NCBI GenBank assembly: GCA_022704885.1
Contig: JAKJFO010000014.1
Span: 1-41,030 of the forward strand
Reading direction: 5' to 3'
DNA from: Candidatus Rifleibacteriota bacterium
GTDB taxonomy: Bacteria > Riflebacteria > Ozemobacteria > Ozemobacterales > Ozemobacteraceae
DNA: 41,030 bases
Both the position numbers and the translations under genes were made by a program. Positions 7,912 through 16,518 of the stretch are shown one piece after another; the first letter of the stretch is position 1, and each line of letters starts with the position of its first letter. The notes under the pieces are model-generated. The model saw only the letters and a list, made by a program, of their open reading frames with translations. It searched no databases and was not told the origin of the DNA.

Positions 7912-8451
7912 ATGGAAAACCAACGACAGAATACGGTAACAAGCCGCAGTCGGCTGGCGCAGGTCAGCCAGGCCGGCATATTTCTGGCCGTGCTGCTGGC
8001 GGTGCAGCTGGTCGGATTGCCGAATCCGGTGACCGGCACAATAGTCAATGCACTGCTGCTTTTCGTGCTGTTGCGCCTTGGCGCCAGATATGCGCTGATG
8101 CTTGGCATTCTCAGCCCGATCGGCGGCATAGTTTCGGGGCATCTGCCGGCGCCGCTTTACCCGGTGCTGCCGGTTATCATGACCGGCAATCTGCTGATGC
8201 TCGCCGGCTATTTTATACTGCAGCGCTTTCCGGCACCGGTTCGTTACAGCGCCCCGGCGTTAGCCAAAGCTCTTCTTATCTGGGGCGCCGGCAGCATGAT
8301 CGTGAGTTTCCTCAAACTCGGCGATAAAGTGCAGTGGCTGTTCATGCCGGTTGCAACCATACAGTTCTTCACCGCTGCCATTGGCATGTTCGTCGGCGAA
8401 AAGTTTTATAACGCCGTAAGCCAGCATGACAAGGCCGCAGCCGGCAACTGA
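7912..8451 (+). CDS. ECF transporter S-component (orphan vitamin/cofactor-binding subunit)
   Basis: A 179-residue membrane protein with about five or six hydrophobic helices after a short polar N-terminus. The stretch GLPNPVTGTIVNALLLF followed by GARYALMLGILSPIGG and SGHLPAPLYPVLPVI is typical of ECF S-component proteins, the membrane subunits that bind a vitamin or metal and dock on the shared EcfT/EcfA module. No EcfA or EcfT gene is in this window, so it would be a group II (shared-energiser) type. The substrate cannot be inferred. The start has no ribosome site, but a promoter places transcription at the ATG. A weak hairpin at 8471-8489 (TCCGCC/GGCGGA) lies just after it. Confidence 0.75.
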   Translation: MENQRQNTVTSRSRLAQVSQAGIFLAVLLAVQLVGLPNPVTGTIVNALLLFVLLRLGARYALMLGILSPIGGIVSGHLPAPLYPVLPVIMTGNLLMLAGYFILQRFPAPVRYSAPALAKALLIWGAGSMIVSFLKLGDKVQWLFMPVATIQFFTAAIGMFVGEKFYNAVSQHDKAAAGN

Positions 8452-8481
8452 AAAGTCGGTTGCTGCCAGCTCCGCCCTGAT

Positions 8482-8510
8482 TTGGCGGACTTTCCGAAAA
8501 GTGCTAAGAT
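8482..8510 (+). promoter_or_regulatory. Candidate extended -10 promoter for the dikinase-like gene
   Basis: -35 TTGGCG at 8482-8487, a 17-bp spacer, and -10 TAAGAT at 8505-8510 preceded by TGC (extended -10). It lies about 60 bp upstream of the ATG at 8572, which has an AGGAAAG ribosome site. Confidence 0.5.
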
Positions 8511-8571
8511 ATCTCTTACAGTTGTAAATGTTTATCAATAGAGATACAGCATCAGGAAAGGAAACATTGAA

Positions 8572-11500
8572 ATGCATTTGCAGGACGAAAAGTTGCAGTC
8601 ATCAGCATTGCAGGCGAATCTGGCGCGAACTGCCGCGGTTGTTGAGGTGCCTGAGCGCTTCAAGGTGCTTCTGCAGTCGGTTGAAGATTATTACGGCGTT
8701 CACAAAAGAGTGCAGGATCTTCTCGTCGAGCTGCATCACCCCTTCGTCAACTACGATTACGTGATCGATAATGTTAAAGCTTTTGCCATAAATGATTTTC
8801 ACAAGATCAATCAACATGCAAAGGCTGGCGAAGCATTGCAGTGTGTGTTCGATATCTTCTTTTCAGTCATAGAAGCCGATGTTAACGAACGGGCGCGCGA
8901 CCGGGCGCTAAAATTCATGCTCGACTTCGTCGATACCTTCGTCTCTGAAAGCGGCGAACATCGGCAACGCAATCAGGCGCTGCTCGCATCCGTTTTCACA
9001 CGGCTGACAGCATCTTCGGCGCAGAAAAACTATTCGCTCAAAAAGTGCTCATCGCACGCACGCGCCCTGCTTATGCAGTCAGGTCAGCAACTTTGTCAGC
9101 TCAGCAGTTTTGTCGGCTTTTTGCAGACGGCTTTCTCTCATAATTATCAATACTGGCTGTCTGTCGCTGATCCGGCCGGCTGGTTCGATCGCGAAGCCCG
9201 CGTCGGGTTGACCAGCTTTCTTGATAAGGATTCCGAGCACGAAAGAATACAGGCATTGAAGCGTCTGGTAGAGCCACTTTCGCATGCCAGTTTGCGTCGA
9301 CTTTTTGCTGACTTCGTCGCAATCGGTCTTGACGGCATCGCATTCGAACCGCTGCGGGAAAGGCTGGCGTCGCTTCCCGATTATTCGCGGGTGCTCAATG
9401 CTTACCTGCTGGTCGCCGACCAGATCGAAAAAGAGCCGGTACTGGCGCATCACCTCTATCTGATCAAACTCGATTTTCTTTTCAATATTCTTAACAGCGG
9501 CGATCTCGCCGAGATTCACGGGCAGGCGTTGCAGGAAGTTAACCGACTGCTCAGTCTCGGCTTTAACGAAGAGCCACCCGAACAGCGCGCAGGTTTTGTG
9601 CAGAAAATTCTGGGTTCGTTGCGCGAAATATCGCTGCAGCCGAGATTCAGAAGCATCGTTTACAACTGCATGCTGACGCTGGCACGCGAGATCGTCAAAT
9701 TAGAAGACCGGCAGTTGTTCGATCAGCTGCAGGAAGGCCTGATAGGTTTCGGTTTCCAGTATCCCGATGTCACCGGCTCCAATGCCGAATGGCAGGTGCA
9801 GGTGAACCCCGATCACATCAAGAACATCAGAACCTGGATGGAGATCATCGCCCTTAAACCGGCCTGGTCGCGCCGTCTGCTTTCGGCCCTGATCGTCAAT
9901 CTCAAGCTGGGCGGTGTGCTGATTCGCGATACCGACCTGTTTCAGCGCGATATTACCACTTTTCTCAATGCAGACATATCGCGCACCGTCAACCTGTCAA
10001 AGCAGCTTTTACGACTGTTTCCGGCTTTCTTCAACGAAATCGGAGCCGAAGGCGAACTGCGCGATATTTCGACACGCGCTGACGAGCTCTGCATGCGCCG
10101 CGATATTCTGGTGCATTTCATTCGCAAGCAGTCGCATGTCGAAAGCAACAACCTGCTGGTCAAATTCATCGAAAACAGCTTTTATTTCTGGAACACCGGC
10201 AACCGGCAGTTCATCAGACAGTTCGTGCCGCCAGAGGTCTTTGCTCAGATCGATACCGATAACGAATACTTCGTCGGCCTCAATAAGGCTTTTTCGGCCA
10301 TGTTTTCGCGTTGTGGCGGCGAATCGCATGACTTTCTCGCTCTCGATGAAGTTGCTCTTCGGCAGATTCTGAGCGGTGTTTCCGACCTTTCCGATCGCGA
10401 CCGCGAGCGCGCTTCCTGCCTGATTCGCATGTTTCAGCTGCTGACCAAAAAATACAACCCGCAGCCGATAGACCTGATCAAGGATCTGCAGGCGACCAAT
10501 CTCTACGAACCTGAACGAATCCTGCTTCTGCAGCAGTGCCTGAGTGAGCGCAATTATCGCAAGTCGCTCGAGCTGGTCATCGAATTTATGGAAAAGCTGC
10601 AGCAGCGCATTCTCGACCCGCAGGTCACGACTCCTTCAGAAAACATCTATTTTAAACGCCATATTGCCGCCGGCATTCCCTCGATGTATGGCGTATATCG
10701 CGAAGAAAAGTTCGACGCGCTTGGCCTGTCGCTACGACTGGAAAGCCTCGGCACCTCTCTGTTCGAGCAGCTTATCGAAACGATGGAACTTAAATTCATC
10801 ACCAAAAGCACCATAGTCAAGATTCTCGACTATCTGCCGCTGTTTTTGAAGGCTTTCGAGCTCGAAGGCATCGCGACCCGCCAGCTCGCCAGCAAAATCG
10901 ACTTCGTCAAACTTGGCATTGGCGTCAAACTCTTTTCGATCGATCAGCATCAGGATATATTCATCGCGATTTCCAAAGCGATTCAGGGAATCATCGGCGA
11001 CTATTACCTCGACATGCATCGCAGCAATCTGCCGGTCATCATCGGCCAGTTGATCAGGCATGGGCACCCGGCAACAGCCGGAGCTGAAGGCGAAGACGAC
11101 CGCGCTTTCTGTCTGGCGTCTTCCGAAAGTTTCATGCGTTCGCTGCTGGCTTCGGCATTTGGTCTTCAGGTTCTCGATAATTTCATCACGCGCATAGTCA
11201 ATATTCTGCAGGAAGAACTCGACCATTTTCGCGATAAAAAGGCGATTCTCAATCTGGTCACCACTTATAACCCGGATCTGACCGTTTCGGATATTTACGA
11301 AGACGGCGGCAGCATCGACAACCCGATTTTGCTTGGCAATAAGGGCTACTGGCTCAAACGCTTGGCTTCGTTTGGTTTTCCGATACCGCGTGGCTTTGTC
11401 GTTACCACCGAAGTGTACCGTTGTTTTGACGCGGTAATCGGTTATCGCAATATGCTGAAAGATCTTACCGGCCGCATTTTAAGCGGAATAGCGCGTCTCG

Positions 11501-12792
11501 AAAAGGCTACCGGCAAGAGATTCGGTGACCCCGTTAACCCTCTGCTGCTGTCGGTTCGCAGTGGCGCCGCCATTTCGATGCCCGGCATGATGGATACCTT
11601 TTTGAACGTCGGCATCAATCGGGCGGTCTGCGAAAAGCTCAGTGCGCGACCAGGCTACGCCTGGGCCGCCTGGGACAGCTACCGCCGCTTCCTGCAGATG
11701 TGGGGAATGAGTTCAGGGCTTGACCGCAACTTTTTCGATGGCCTGATCGAAACTTACAAGGAAAAGTTCAAGGTTGCCAAGAAGCTGCAGTTCAAGCCTG
11801 AGCAGATGAAGGAAATCGCGCTCTGCTACCGCGAAGAACTGCATGCCCGTGGCATCAAGATTTTTGACAATCCCATCGATCAGCTGCGTTATGCGATTTT
11901 AAAAGCATTTCAATCATGGGATTCAGAGTGCGCAAAAATTTTCCGGCGACAGATGAATCTGTCGAACGACTGGGGCACAGCGGTTACCGTGCAGGAGATG
12001 GTGTTTGGCAACCTCAATGAGAACTCTGGTTCGGGCGTTACCTTTACCCGCGCGCCAGGCGGGCAAAGTTCAGAAATCGAGCTTTTTGGTGACTTTTTCT
12101 TTGGCGTGCAGGGTGACGATATCGTTTCGGGACTGATCGAGACTTTTCCGGTTTCTGAAATACAGCGGCGGCGCGAAAACCGCAACTGCTCGCTGTCTCT
12201 CGAAAGCCAGTTCCCGCAGATATACGAGAAACTGGTTGGCTACGCGCACCATCTGATTCGCGACAAGGGTTTCAATCATCAGGAAATCGAATTCACCTTC
12301 GAAAACCAGCAGCCGGAGGGGCTGTATATTCTGCAGACGCGCGACCAGTATCAGAATCGCGAGATCAACAATGTTGCCTTTGTCGATACGCCGGCATTAC
12401 GGGCTTCGCTGCTGGGTAACGGCGTCGGCGTCGGCGGTGGAGCAATCAGCGGCCGTGCTGTCTTTTCGGAACGCGAGATCAGAAAATTCCGCAAGATTTC
12501 GCCGGATGTGCCGTTGATATTGATCAGACCAGACACGGTGCCGGAAGACGTTGGCCTGCTGCTGCAGGTTGAAGCCCTGCTGACTGCGCGTGGCGGCCGC
12601 ACCAGCCATGCCGCCGTCACCATACCGCAACTCGGCAAGGTCGGCGTCGTCGGCTTCAACAAGCTTAAGGTCTATGAGACCGAGTCGTTCTGTCTGGTCG
12701 GTTCACACAAGATTCAGCCGGGCGACTATCTCAGTCTCGATGGTGGCAGCGGCGCGGTTTACCACGGGCAGCACCAGCCCGAAGCCTGCTGA
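8572..12792 (+). CDS. PPDK/PEP-synthase-like phosphotransferase with large novel N-terminus and no PEP barrel
   Basis: A 1406-residue protein. Residues 1 to about 905 are helical and match nothing I recognise. From about residue 917 a PPDK-type ATP-grasp domain begins (LLGNKGYWLKRL, then PIPRGFVVTTE). It includes SVRSGAAISMPGMMDTFLN (from 994), TVQEMVFGNLNENSGSGVTF, and the closing LYILQTR (LQTR at 1254-1257). The phosphohistidine swivel domain follows, with LTARGGRTSHAAV; the phospho-accepting residue is His1346. The protein ends about 60 residues later, where PPDK and PEP synthase would start their C-terminal PEP/pyruvate TIM barrel. Family logic: ATP phosphorylates the histidine, which passes phosphate to an acceptor. 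With no barrel, the acceptor is probably not pyruvate and may be bound by the N-terminal region, as in rifampin phosphotransferase or glucan water dikinase. It is monocistronic, ending at a strong terminator. Confidence 0.8.
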   Translation: MHLQDEKLQSSALQANLARTAAVVEVPERFKVLLQSVEDYYGVHKRVQDLLVELHHPFVNYDYVIDNVKAFAINDFHKINQHAKAGEALQCVFDIFFSVIEADVNERARDRALKFMLDFVDTFVSESGEHRQRNQALLASVFTRLTASSAQKNYSLKKCSSHARALLMQSGQQLCQLSSFVGFLQTAFSHNYQYWLSVADPAGWFDREARVGLTSFLDKDSEHERIQALKRLVEPLSHASLRRLFADFVAIGLDGIAFEPLRERLASLPDYSRVLNAYLLVADQIEKEPVLAHHLYLIKLDFLFNILNSGDLAEIHGQALQEVNRLLSLGFNEEPPEQRAGFVQKILGSLREISLQPRFRSIVYNCMLTLAREIVKLEDRQLFDQLQEGLIGFGFQYPDVTGSNAEWQVQVNPDHIKNIRTWMEIIALKPAWSRRLLSALIVNLKLGGVLIRDTDLFQRDITTFLNADISRTVNLSKQLLRLFPAFFNEIGAEGELRDISTRADELCMRRDILVHFIRKQSHVESNNLLVKFIENSFYFWNTGNRQFIRQFVPPEVFAQIDTDNEYFVGLNKAFSAMFSRCGGESHDFLALDEVALRQILSGVSDLSDRDRERASCLIRMFQLLTKKYNPQPIDLIKDLQATNLYEPERILLLQQCLSERNYRKSLELVIEFMEKLQQRILDPQVTTPSENIYFKRHIAAGIPSMYGVYREEKFDALGLSLRLESLGTSLFEQLIETMELKFITKSTIVKILDYLPLFLKAFELEGIATRQLASKIDFVKLGIGVKLFSIDQHQDIFIAISKAIQGIIGDYYLDMHRSNLPVIIGQLIRHGHPATAGAEGEDDRAFCLASSESFMRSLLASAFGLQVLDNFITRIVNILQEELDHFRDKKAILNLVTTYNPDLTVSDIYEDGGSIDNPILLGNKGYWLKRLASFGFPIPRGFVVTTEVYRCFDAVIGYRNMLKDLTGRILSGIARLEKATGKRFGDPVNPLLLSVRSGAAISMPGMMDTFLNVGINRAVCEKLSARPGYAWAAWDSYRRFLQMWGMSSGLDRNFFDGLIETYKEKFKVAKKLQFKPEQMKEIALCYREELHARGIKIFDNPIDQLRYAILKAFQSWDSECAKIFRRQMNLSNDWGTAVTVQEMVFGNLNENSGSGVTFTRAPGGQSSEIELFGDFFFGVQGDDIVSGLIETFPVSEIQRRRENRNCSLSLESQFPQIYEKLVGYAHHLIRDKGFNHQEIEFTFENQQPEGLYILQTRDQYQNREINNVAFVDTPALRASLLGNGVGVGGGAISGRAVFSEREIRKFRKISPDVPLILIRPDTVPEDVGLLLQVEALLTARGGRTSHAAVTIPQLGKVGVVGFNKLKVYETESFCLVGSHKIQPGDYLSLDGGSGAVYHGQHQPEAC

Positions 12793-12803
12793 CAGAAAAG
12801 ACG

Positions 12804-12842
12804 AATCCGGCCTGAGTCTAAATTCTCAGGCCGGATTTTTTT
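12804..12842 (+). terminator. Intrinsic terminator after the dikinase-like gene
   Basis: A perfect 13-bp stem (AATCCGGCCTGAG at 12804-12816 with its complement at 12825-12837), an 8-nt loop and a run of seven T (12836-12842). It sits between convergent genes, five bases from the end of the GAPDH gene. Confidence 0.9.
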
Positions 12843-12846
12843 ATAC

Positions 12847-14121
12847 TTACTTCAGTGACTTATGGGCGTAGACGGTGAGATCGGCGAGGCGATTGGTATA
12901 GCTGCCGAATTCGTTGTCATACCAGCCGAAAAGCTTGGCGTGAACTACCGGTATTTCGAGGTGCCCGCCGGGCAGAAGACTGAGAATCTGCGCCGGAATA
13001 TCGGGAATGTTGTTTAAATCGGTCTTGATAAAGGCTGTGCGGGTGTGGTTGAACTGACCCTCGATCACGATGGCAGCATTCACGCCGGTCATGTCGGCCG
13101 AGACGTTTTGTTCGTCAGAGTAGATCAGAAGCTTTTCGTTGCCGGCGGCGGCTTTGCGGTAGATGTCGTTGATCGCTTCGCGGGTGATGCCGGTGCCTTC
13201 GCGGCCTGACTCACGCGGTGCCTGAAAGGTCAGGTTGAGAATGATGAGTGACTGCGTGTCGGTCGGAATGCGGATCGAATCGGCCATGAAGCCGATTTCT
13301 CTGACCTCGTCGATGACCTGAACCAGTGCTTCAGCAGCATTGGTTGAGGTCAGAATGATATTGTTGAGCACGCTGCGGCTTTTGCGCAGATCCTTGTCGC
13401 CGGCGCCGGGAACGCTGTCGAGCACGGACTGGGTGTTGGTGGCCGCGTGAATGGTCGACATCGAAGCGGTGAGAATCCGGCTGGTGAGGGCGTTTTCGAG
13501 TAGAGGTCTGATCATGTGGGCCAGGCCGGTGGTCGTGCAGGACGCCGCTGAAATGACCTTGTGCTGCGCCGGATCGAATGCCCCGTGATTGATACCGTAG
13601 ATCAGGGTGACCGCGTCTTCGGGCAGCGACAGACCCTTGTTCTTGATTTTGAAGGCTGAAGAATTCAATACCACCCGGGCACCGGCCGCGAGATGCCCTC
13701 TGATCGAGCCAGATGGCGCCTCGGCCTGCACGGTCGGGTCGATGAATTTGCCGGTACATTCGGCAACGACTTCGACGCCATGCTCGCGCCAGGGAATATC
13801 TTTGGGGTTGCGGGCCTGCCGCAGAATGGTCACCGGCGTCTCGCCGATCATCAGTTTACCGGCTTTTTCATCGACTATTCTGATCATCGGCGTGGCATAA
13901 TTGCCGTAAAGAAAGCGATGCAACAGACCGTAAGTCGAATCTTTCTCGATGAACTGTGCGGCTGCAGCAAGACCGGTGCCGATTTCGCGACCCTGATTGA
14001 CGATTATCTCGTCAAAATACCTGCGACCGACGTGATGCCACAGGGTTAACTTGCCGATGCGGCCAAGGCTGTTGATGCCGAGTACTCTTTTTCTCTCCTT
14101 GAAAACTTCGATGCTGGACAT
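12847..14121 (-). CDS. Divergent glyceraldehyde-3-phosphate dehydrogenase-like protein
   Basis: A 424-residue GAPDH homologue, about 90 residues longer than usual. The nucleotide-binding GINSLGRIGKLTLW (15-28) replaces GINGFGRIGR. The catalytic motif is SAASCTTTGLAHM with Cys195; the usual Asn two positions after CTT is Thr. The active-site His is kept in STIHAATNTQ (His225), and the C-terminal WYDNEFGSYTNR is intact. The extra length includes about 40 residues near 45-85. After the second strand, EIIVNQGR lacks the Asp that normally binds the adenine ribose of NAD, so NADP use is possible (inference). It may serve glycolysis, or be a paralogue with another substrate or role. It is monocistronic, with AGGA about nine bases before the ATG. 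Confidence 0.8.
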   Translation of the reverse strand: MSSIEVFKERKRVLGINSLGRIGKLTLWHHVGRRYFDEIIVNQGREIGTGLAAAAQFIEKDSTYGLLHRFLYGNYATPMIRIVDEKAGKLMIGETPVTILRQARNPKDIPWREHGVEVVAECTGKFIDPTVQAEAPSGSIRGHLAAGARVVLNSSAFKIKNKGLSLPEDAVTLIYGINHGAFDPAQHKVISAASCTTTGLAHMIRPLLENALTSRILTASMSTIHAATNTQSVLDSVPGAGDKDLRKSRSVLNNIILTSTNAAEALVQVIDEVREIGFMADSIRIPTDTQSLIILNLTFQAPRESGREGTGITREAINDIYRKAAAGNEKLLIYSDEQNVSADMTGVNAAIVIEGQFNHTRTAFIKTDLNNIPDIPAQILSLLPGGHLEIPVVHAKLFGWYDNEFGSYTNRLADLTVYAHKSLK

Positions 14122-14292
14122 GGTTCAATCCTTTTCCTTGTGATGTTTCTGGTCTGGTTTTGCCAGATCGCTGTTTCAATCATAGACCTGCCGGCAGAAA
14201 AATGCAAATCAGCCTGTGCCGCTTAATATGCATGGTTGTGAGGATAGACTCAATAGATTGAGCTTTTGCTGCGGCTATGGAAAAAGAGGTCG

Positions 14293-16518
14293 TTACTCTT
14301 TAGCCGGCCTGAGCAGGCGATCCCAGTCGTGCAGAATGGTGTGGGCGAGATTGATGACTTCGGGGTCGGTCTCGACTTCGAGCAGGTGATCGATCTGCTC
14401 GCGATAGTCAGTGCCGCCAATGCTGCCGATGGCGCGCAGGGCCTGCATACGTTCTGAATCTTCGCTGCTTTCAAGCATCAGCTTGAGGCGCTTGAGAATG
14501 TTCTCGATAACCGGCAGCACGATCAGACCAGATTGTTCGCTGTAGGCCGGGAAAAGGCGTCTGAACCTGCGTGCCTTCGCGAGAAACGATATGGCATATG
14601 CGGCAGAAGCCCGCATCTTGCTGCTGTCAGACTTGAGCATGCCGTAGAGACAGGCGAGGGTCTGCTGGTCGTCGGCCAGCCAGAGACCGAGAAGAGCATT
14701 GGCACAGACGCGTGGTGCGCTGTCGGCCATCATTCTCTTGAACATTTCGCGTTTGTCAGGAAATTCAAGAGGAATACATGCTTCTACCGCATTTGCTCTT
14801 ATTCTATCGTCGGTATGTTCGAGCAGATCCGTGAAAATAGTCAACAGTTCATTGTCGCGGCTGAGAGCCAGCACAGAAACTGCTACCGATGTCAGTTGTG
14901 ATTCATGGTTGCGTCGTATCATCTCGATCAAAAATTCTCTGGCATCCTTGTTTTGACGGAATAAAAAGGGAGAGAGTGCCCTGACCGCTTCGCTTCGATA
15001 TTCGCAGCTCTGGTCGGTAATGGCGTTTTTGAGGAATTCGAAGCCTTCCGGGCTCAGGGTCAGCCCGAAAGCCGAGATGATGGCGTAGCTCCCCTGAGCA
15101 GAAGCCGTCTGCAGGCGTTCCTTGAAATATGAGAAGTTGGCGAAGCCAGTAAGAGTGAAATGGGTTTCGTCGTCCTCAGGATTCTGGTTCAGTCCTTTAA
15201 AGAGAAGATAATCGCGCGATATGTTGGTAAAACCGCGGTCGGCTACTGGCATGAAACCGTTGCTGCGACCGGAAAGCTCGGCATTGGCCCTGGCATTGGC
15301 GATGCAAGGCCCGATTGCGCTGAAATCAGAGCGGGAACGGCTGCCGATGTGCCCGATAATAACCTTTCCGTTGGTTATTCCTGTTTTCAAAAAGACTTCC
15401 TCAAGCCCGAGCTGAGTCTGACGGTAGTTGAACAGATTGATGTTGTTGCGGGCAGATAGAGCGGCATAACCGGCCCGCAGAGGCGACGGCCATCTGTCGC
15501 CTTTTGATGTCGGAAAAATGGCAGTCATGAAGCCATCGCCAAAACGATCGACGATACCGCCGGCTTCGGCAATGATTTCGGCGGTCTGTTCGAAGAAACT
15601 GTTAAGGGTATCAACTGCCTCAGAGGGCGAGTTGCGTTCGATGAACAGATTGAACCTGTTCAATTCAAGGTGCAGAACGATCGCTTCGAAAGTTTTGCCG
15701 CTGAAATGGCGGTCGGCAAGTTCGGGGTCTTCTTCGAGAATCTTTTTGGTGATATGGTTGTTTGTCGTTTCCCGGGTTTTCAATATTGATGAGAGGCGGT
15801 TGAACGACAGAGCCAGAGCGCCGAATTCGTCACTGCCGCTGATCATTGCCCTTTGCTTGTAATCGCCGCGGCTCATCGATTCTACCGAATTCAGAATCGC
15901 ATTGAGCGGTGCCAGTAACGTTGCTGAGATACCATAGGCAATCAGAATGCCGATGATTATAAGAACTATGCCAAGGGTCAGGTTATAGAACAGCAGGCTG
16001 CGAATACTTTCGTATTCATCCTGTATGGTAAAGCCAACTCTGATCAGGCCATGACGCTTACCGCCGATTATTATCGGCACTGAAATGTCGTATAACGGTC
16101 GCATATTGCTGGTCGCTCTTCTGATTGACAGAGAAGACGAGAAGAGGGCGCTGCGCGACCAGCCGTCGCTGAAATACTTGCCATGCAGGCCCGGCCGGGT
16201 GCTCGAGATGATACGGCCAAGGTTGTCGAGAATCAGGCAGTATTCTACCTTTTCTTGTCTGGTGAACTCGCTAAGGGCATAATCTATACCCTGAAAATTG
16301 CCACGCACAATGTCTTCGCCCATGGCGAGCGCAATCATACGACCGAACATCTGACCGGTTTTCTCGGCTCGACTCAGACTGGTGCGCTTTATCTGTATGG
16401 TTACCAGATAAACCGAAACCAGCATGATGAATGTTATCAACAGAGTGAAAATAATGGCGATCTTATGCCGGAAGCCGATGCTGAAAGAATTTGCCTGAAC
16501 CTTGCTGTCAGTTGCCAT
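14293..16518 (-). CDS. Membrane receptor with HAMP, degenerate class III cyclase and HEAT-repeat domains
   Basis: A 741-residue protein from the ATG at 16518, chosen because GGGAGT lies eight bases upstream and it overlaps the preceding stop; an upstream in-frame ATG at 16602 has no such support. Order: transmembrane helix 19-40, extracytoplasmic sensor about 45-170, helix about 176-197, HAMP about 198-250, cyclase-like domain about 278-450, HEAT/armadillo-type helical repeats about 500-741. The cyclase keeps the second metal Asp (FGDGFM, Asp328), and GITNGKVIIGHIGS fits the fold. The first metal Asp is Glu285 (HLELNRF), and the segment usually reading IGDxxNxAAR is IGPCIANARAN, so the transition-state Asn and Arg are out of register. 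Activity is doubtful. It is co-transcribed with the PhnD-like protein, which may feed it a ligand signal. Confidence 0.78.
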   Translation of the reverse strand: MATDSKVQANSFSIGFRHKIAIIFTLLITFIMLVSVYLVTIQIKRTSLSRAEKTGQMFGRMIALAMGEDIVRGNFQGIDYALSEFTRQEKVEYCLILDNLGRIISSTRPGLHGKYFSDGWSRSALFSSSLSIRRATSNMRPLYDISVPIIIGGKRHGLIRVGFTIQDEYESIRSLLFYNLTLGIVLIIIGILIAYGISATLLAPLNAILNSVESMSRGDYKQRAMISGSDEFGALALSFNRLSSILKTRETTNNHITKKILEEDPELADRHFSGKTFEAIVLHLELNRFNLFIERNSPSEAVDTLNSFFEQTAEIIAEAGGIVDRFGDGFMTAIFPTSKGDRWPSPLRAGYAALSARNNINLFNYRQTQLGLEEVFLKTGITNGKVIIGHIGSRSRSDFSAIGPCIANARANAELSGRSNGFMPVADRGFTNISRDYLLFKGLNQNPEDDETHFTLTGFANFSYFKERLQTASAQGSYAIISAFGLTLSPEGFEFLKNAITDQSCEYRSEAVRALSPFLFRQNKDAREFLIEMIRRNHESQLTSVAVSVLALSRDNELLTIFTDLLEHTDDRIRANAVEACIPLEFPDKREMFKRMMADSAPRVCANALLGLWLADDQQTLACLYGMLKSDSSKMRASAAYAISFLAKARRFRRLFPAYSEQSGLIVLPVIENILKRLKLMLESSEDSERMQALRAIGSIGGTDYREQIDHLLEVETDPEVINLAHTILHDWDRLLRPAKE

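Noticed and set aside
8471..8495. TCCGCC/GGCGGA hairpin as a terminator for the S-component gene
   Set aside because: It is followed by only three T and overlaps the likely -35 of the next gene, so it is not called.
14236..14272. CTCAAT-AG-ATTGAG inverted repeat after the cyclase-like gene as a terminator
   Set aside because: The loop is only two bases and there is no T-run in the right direction.
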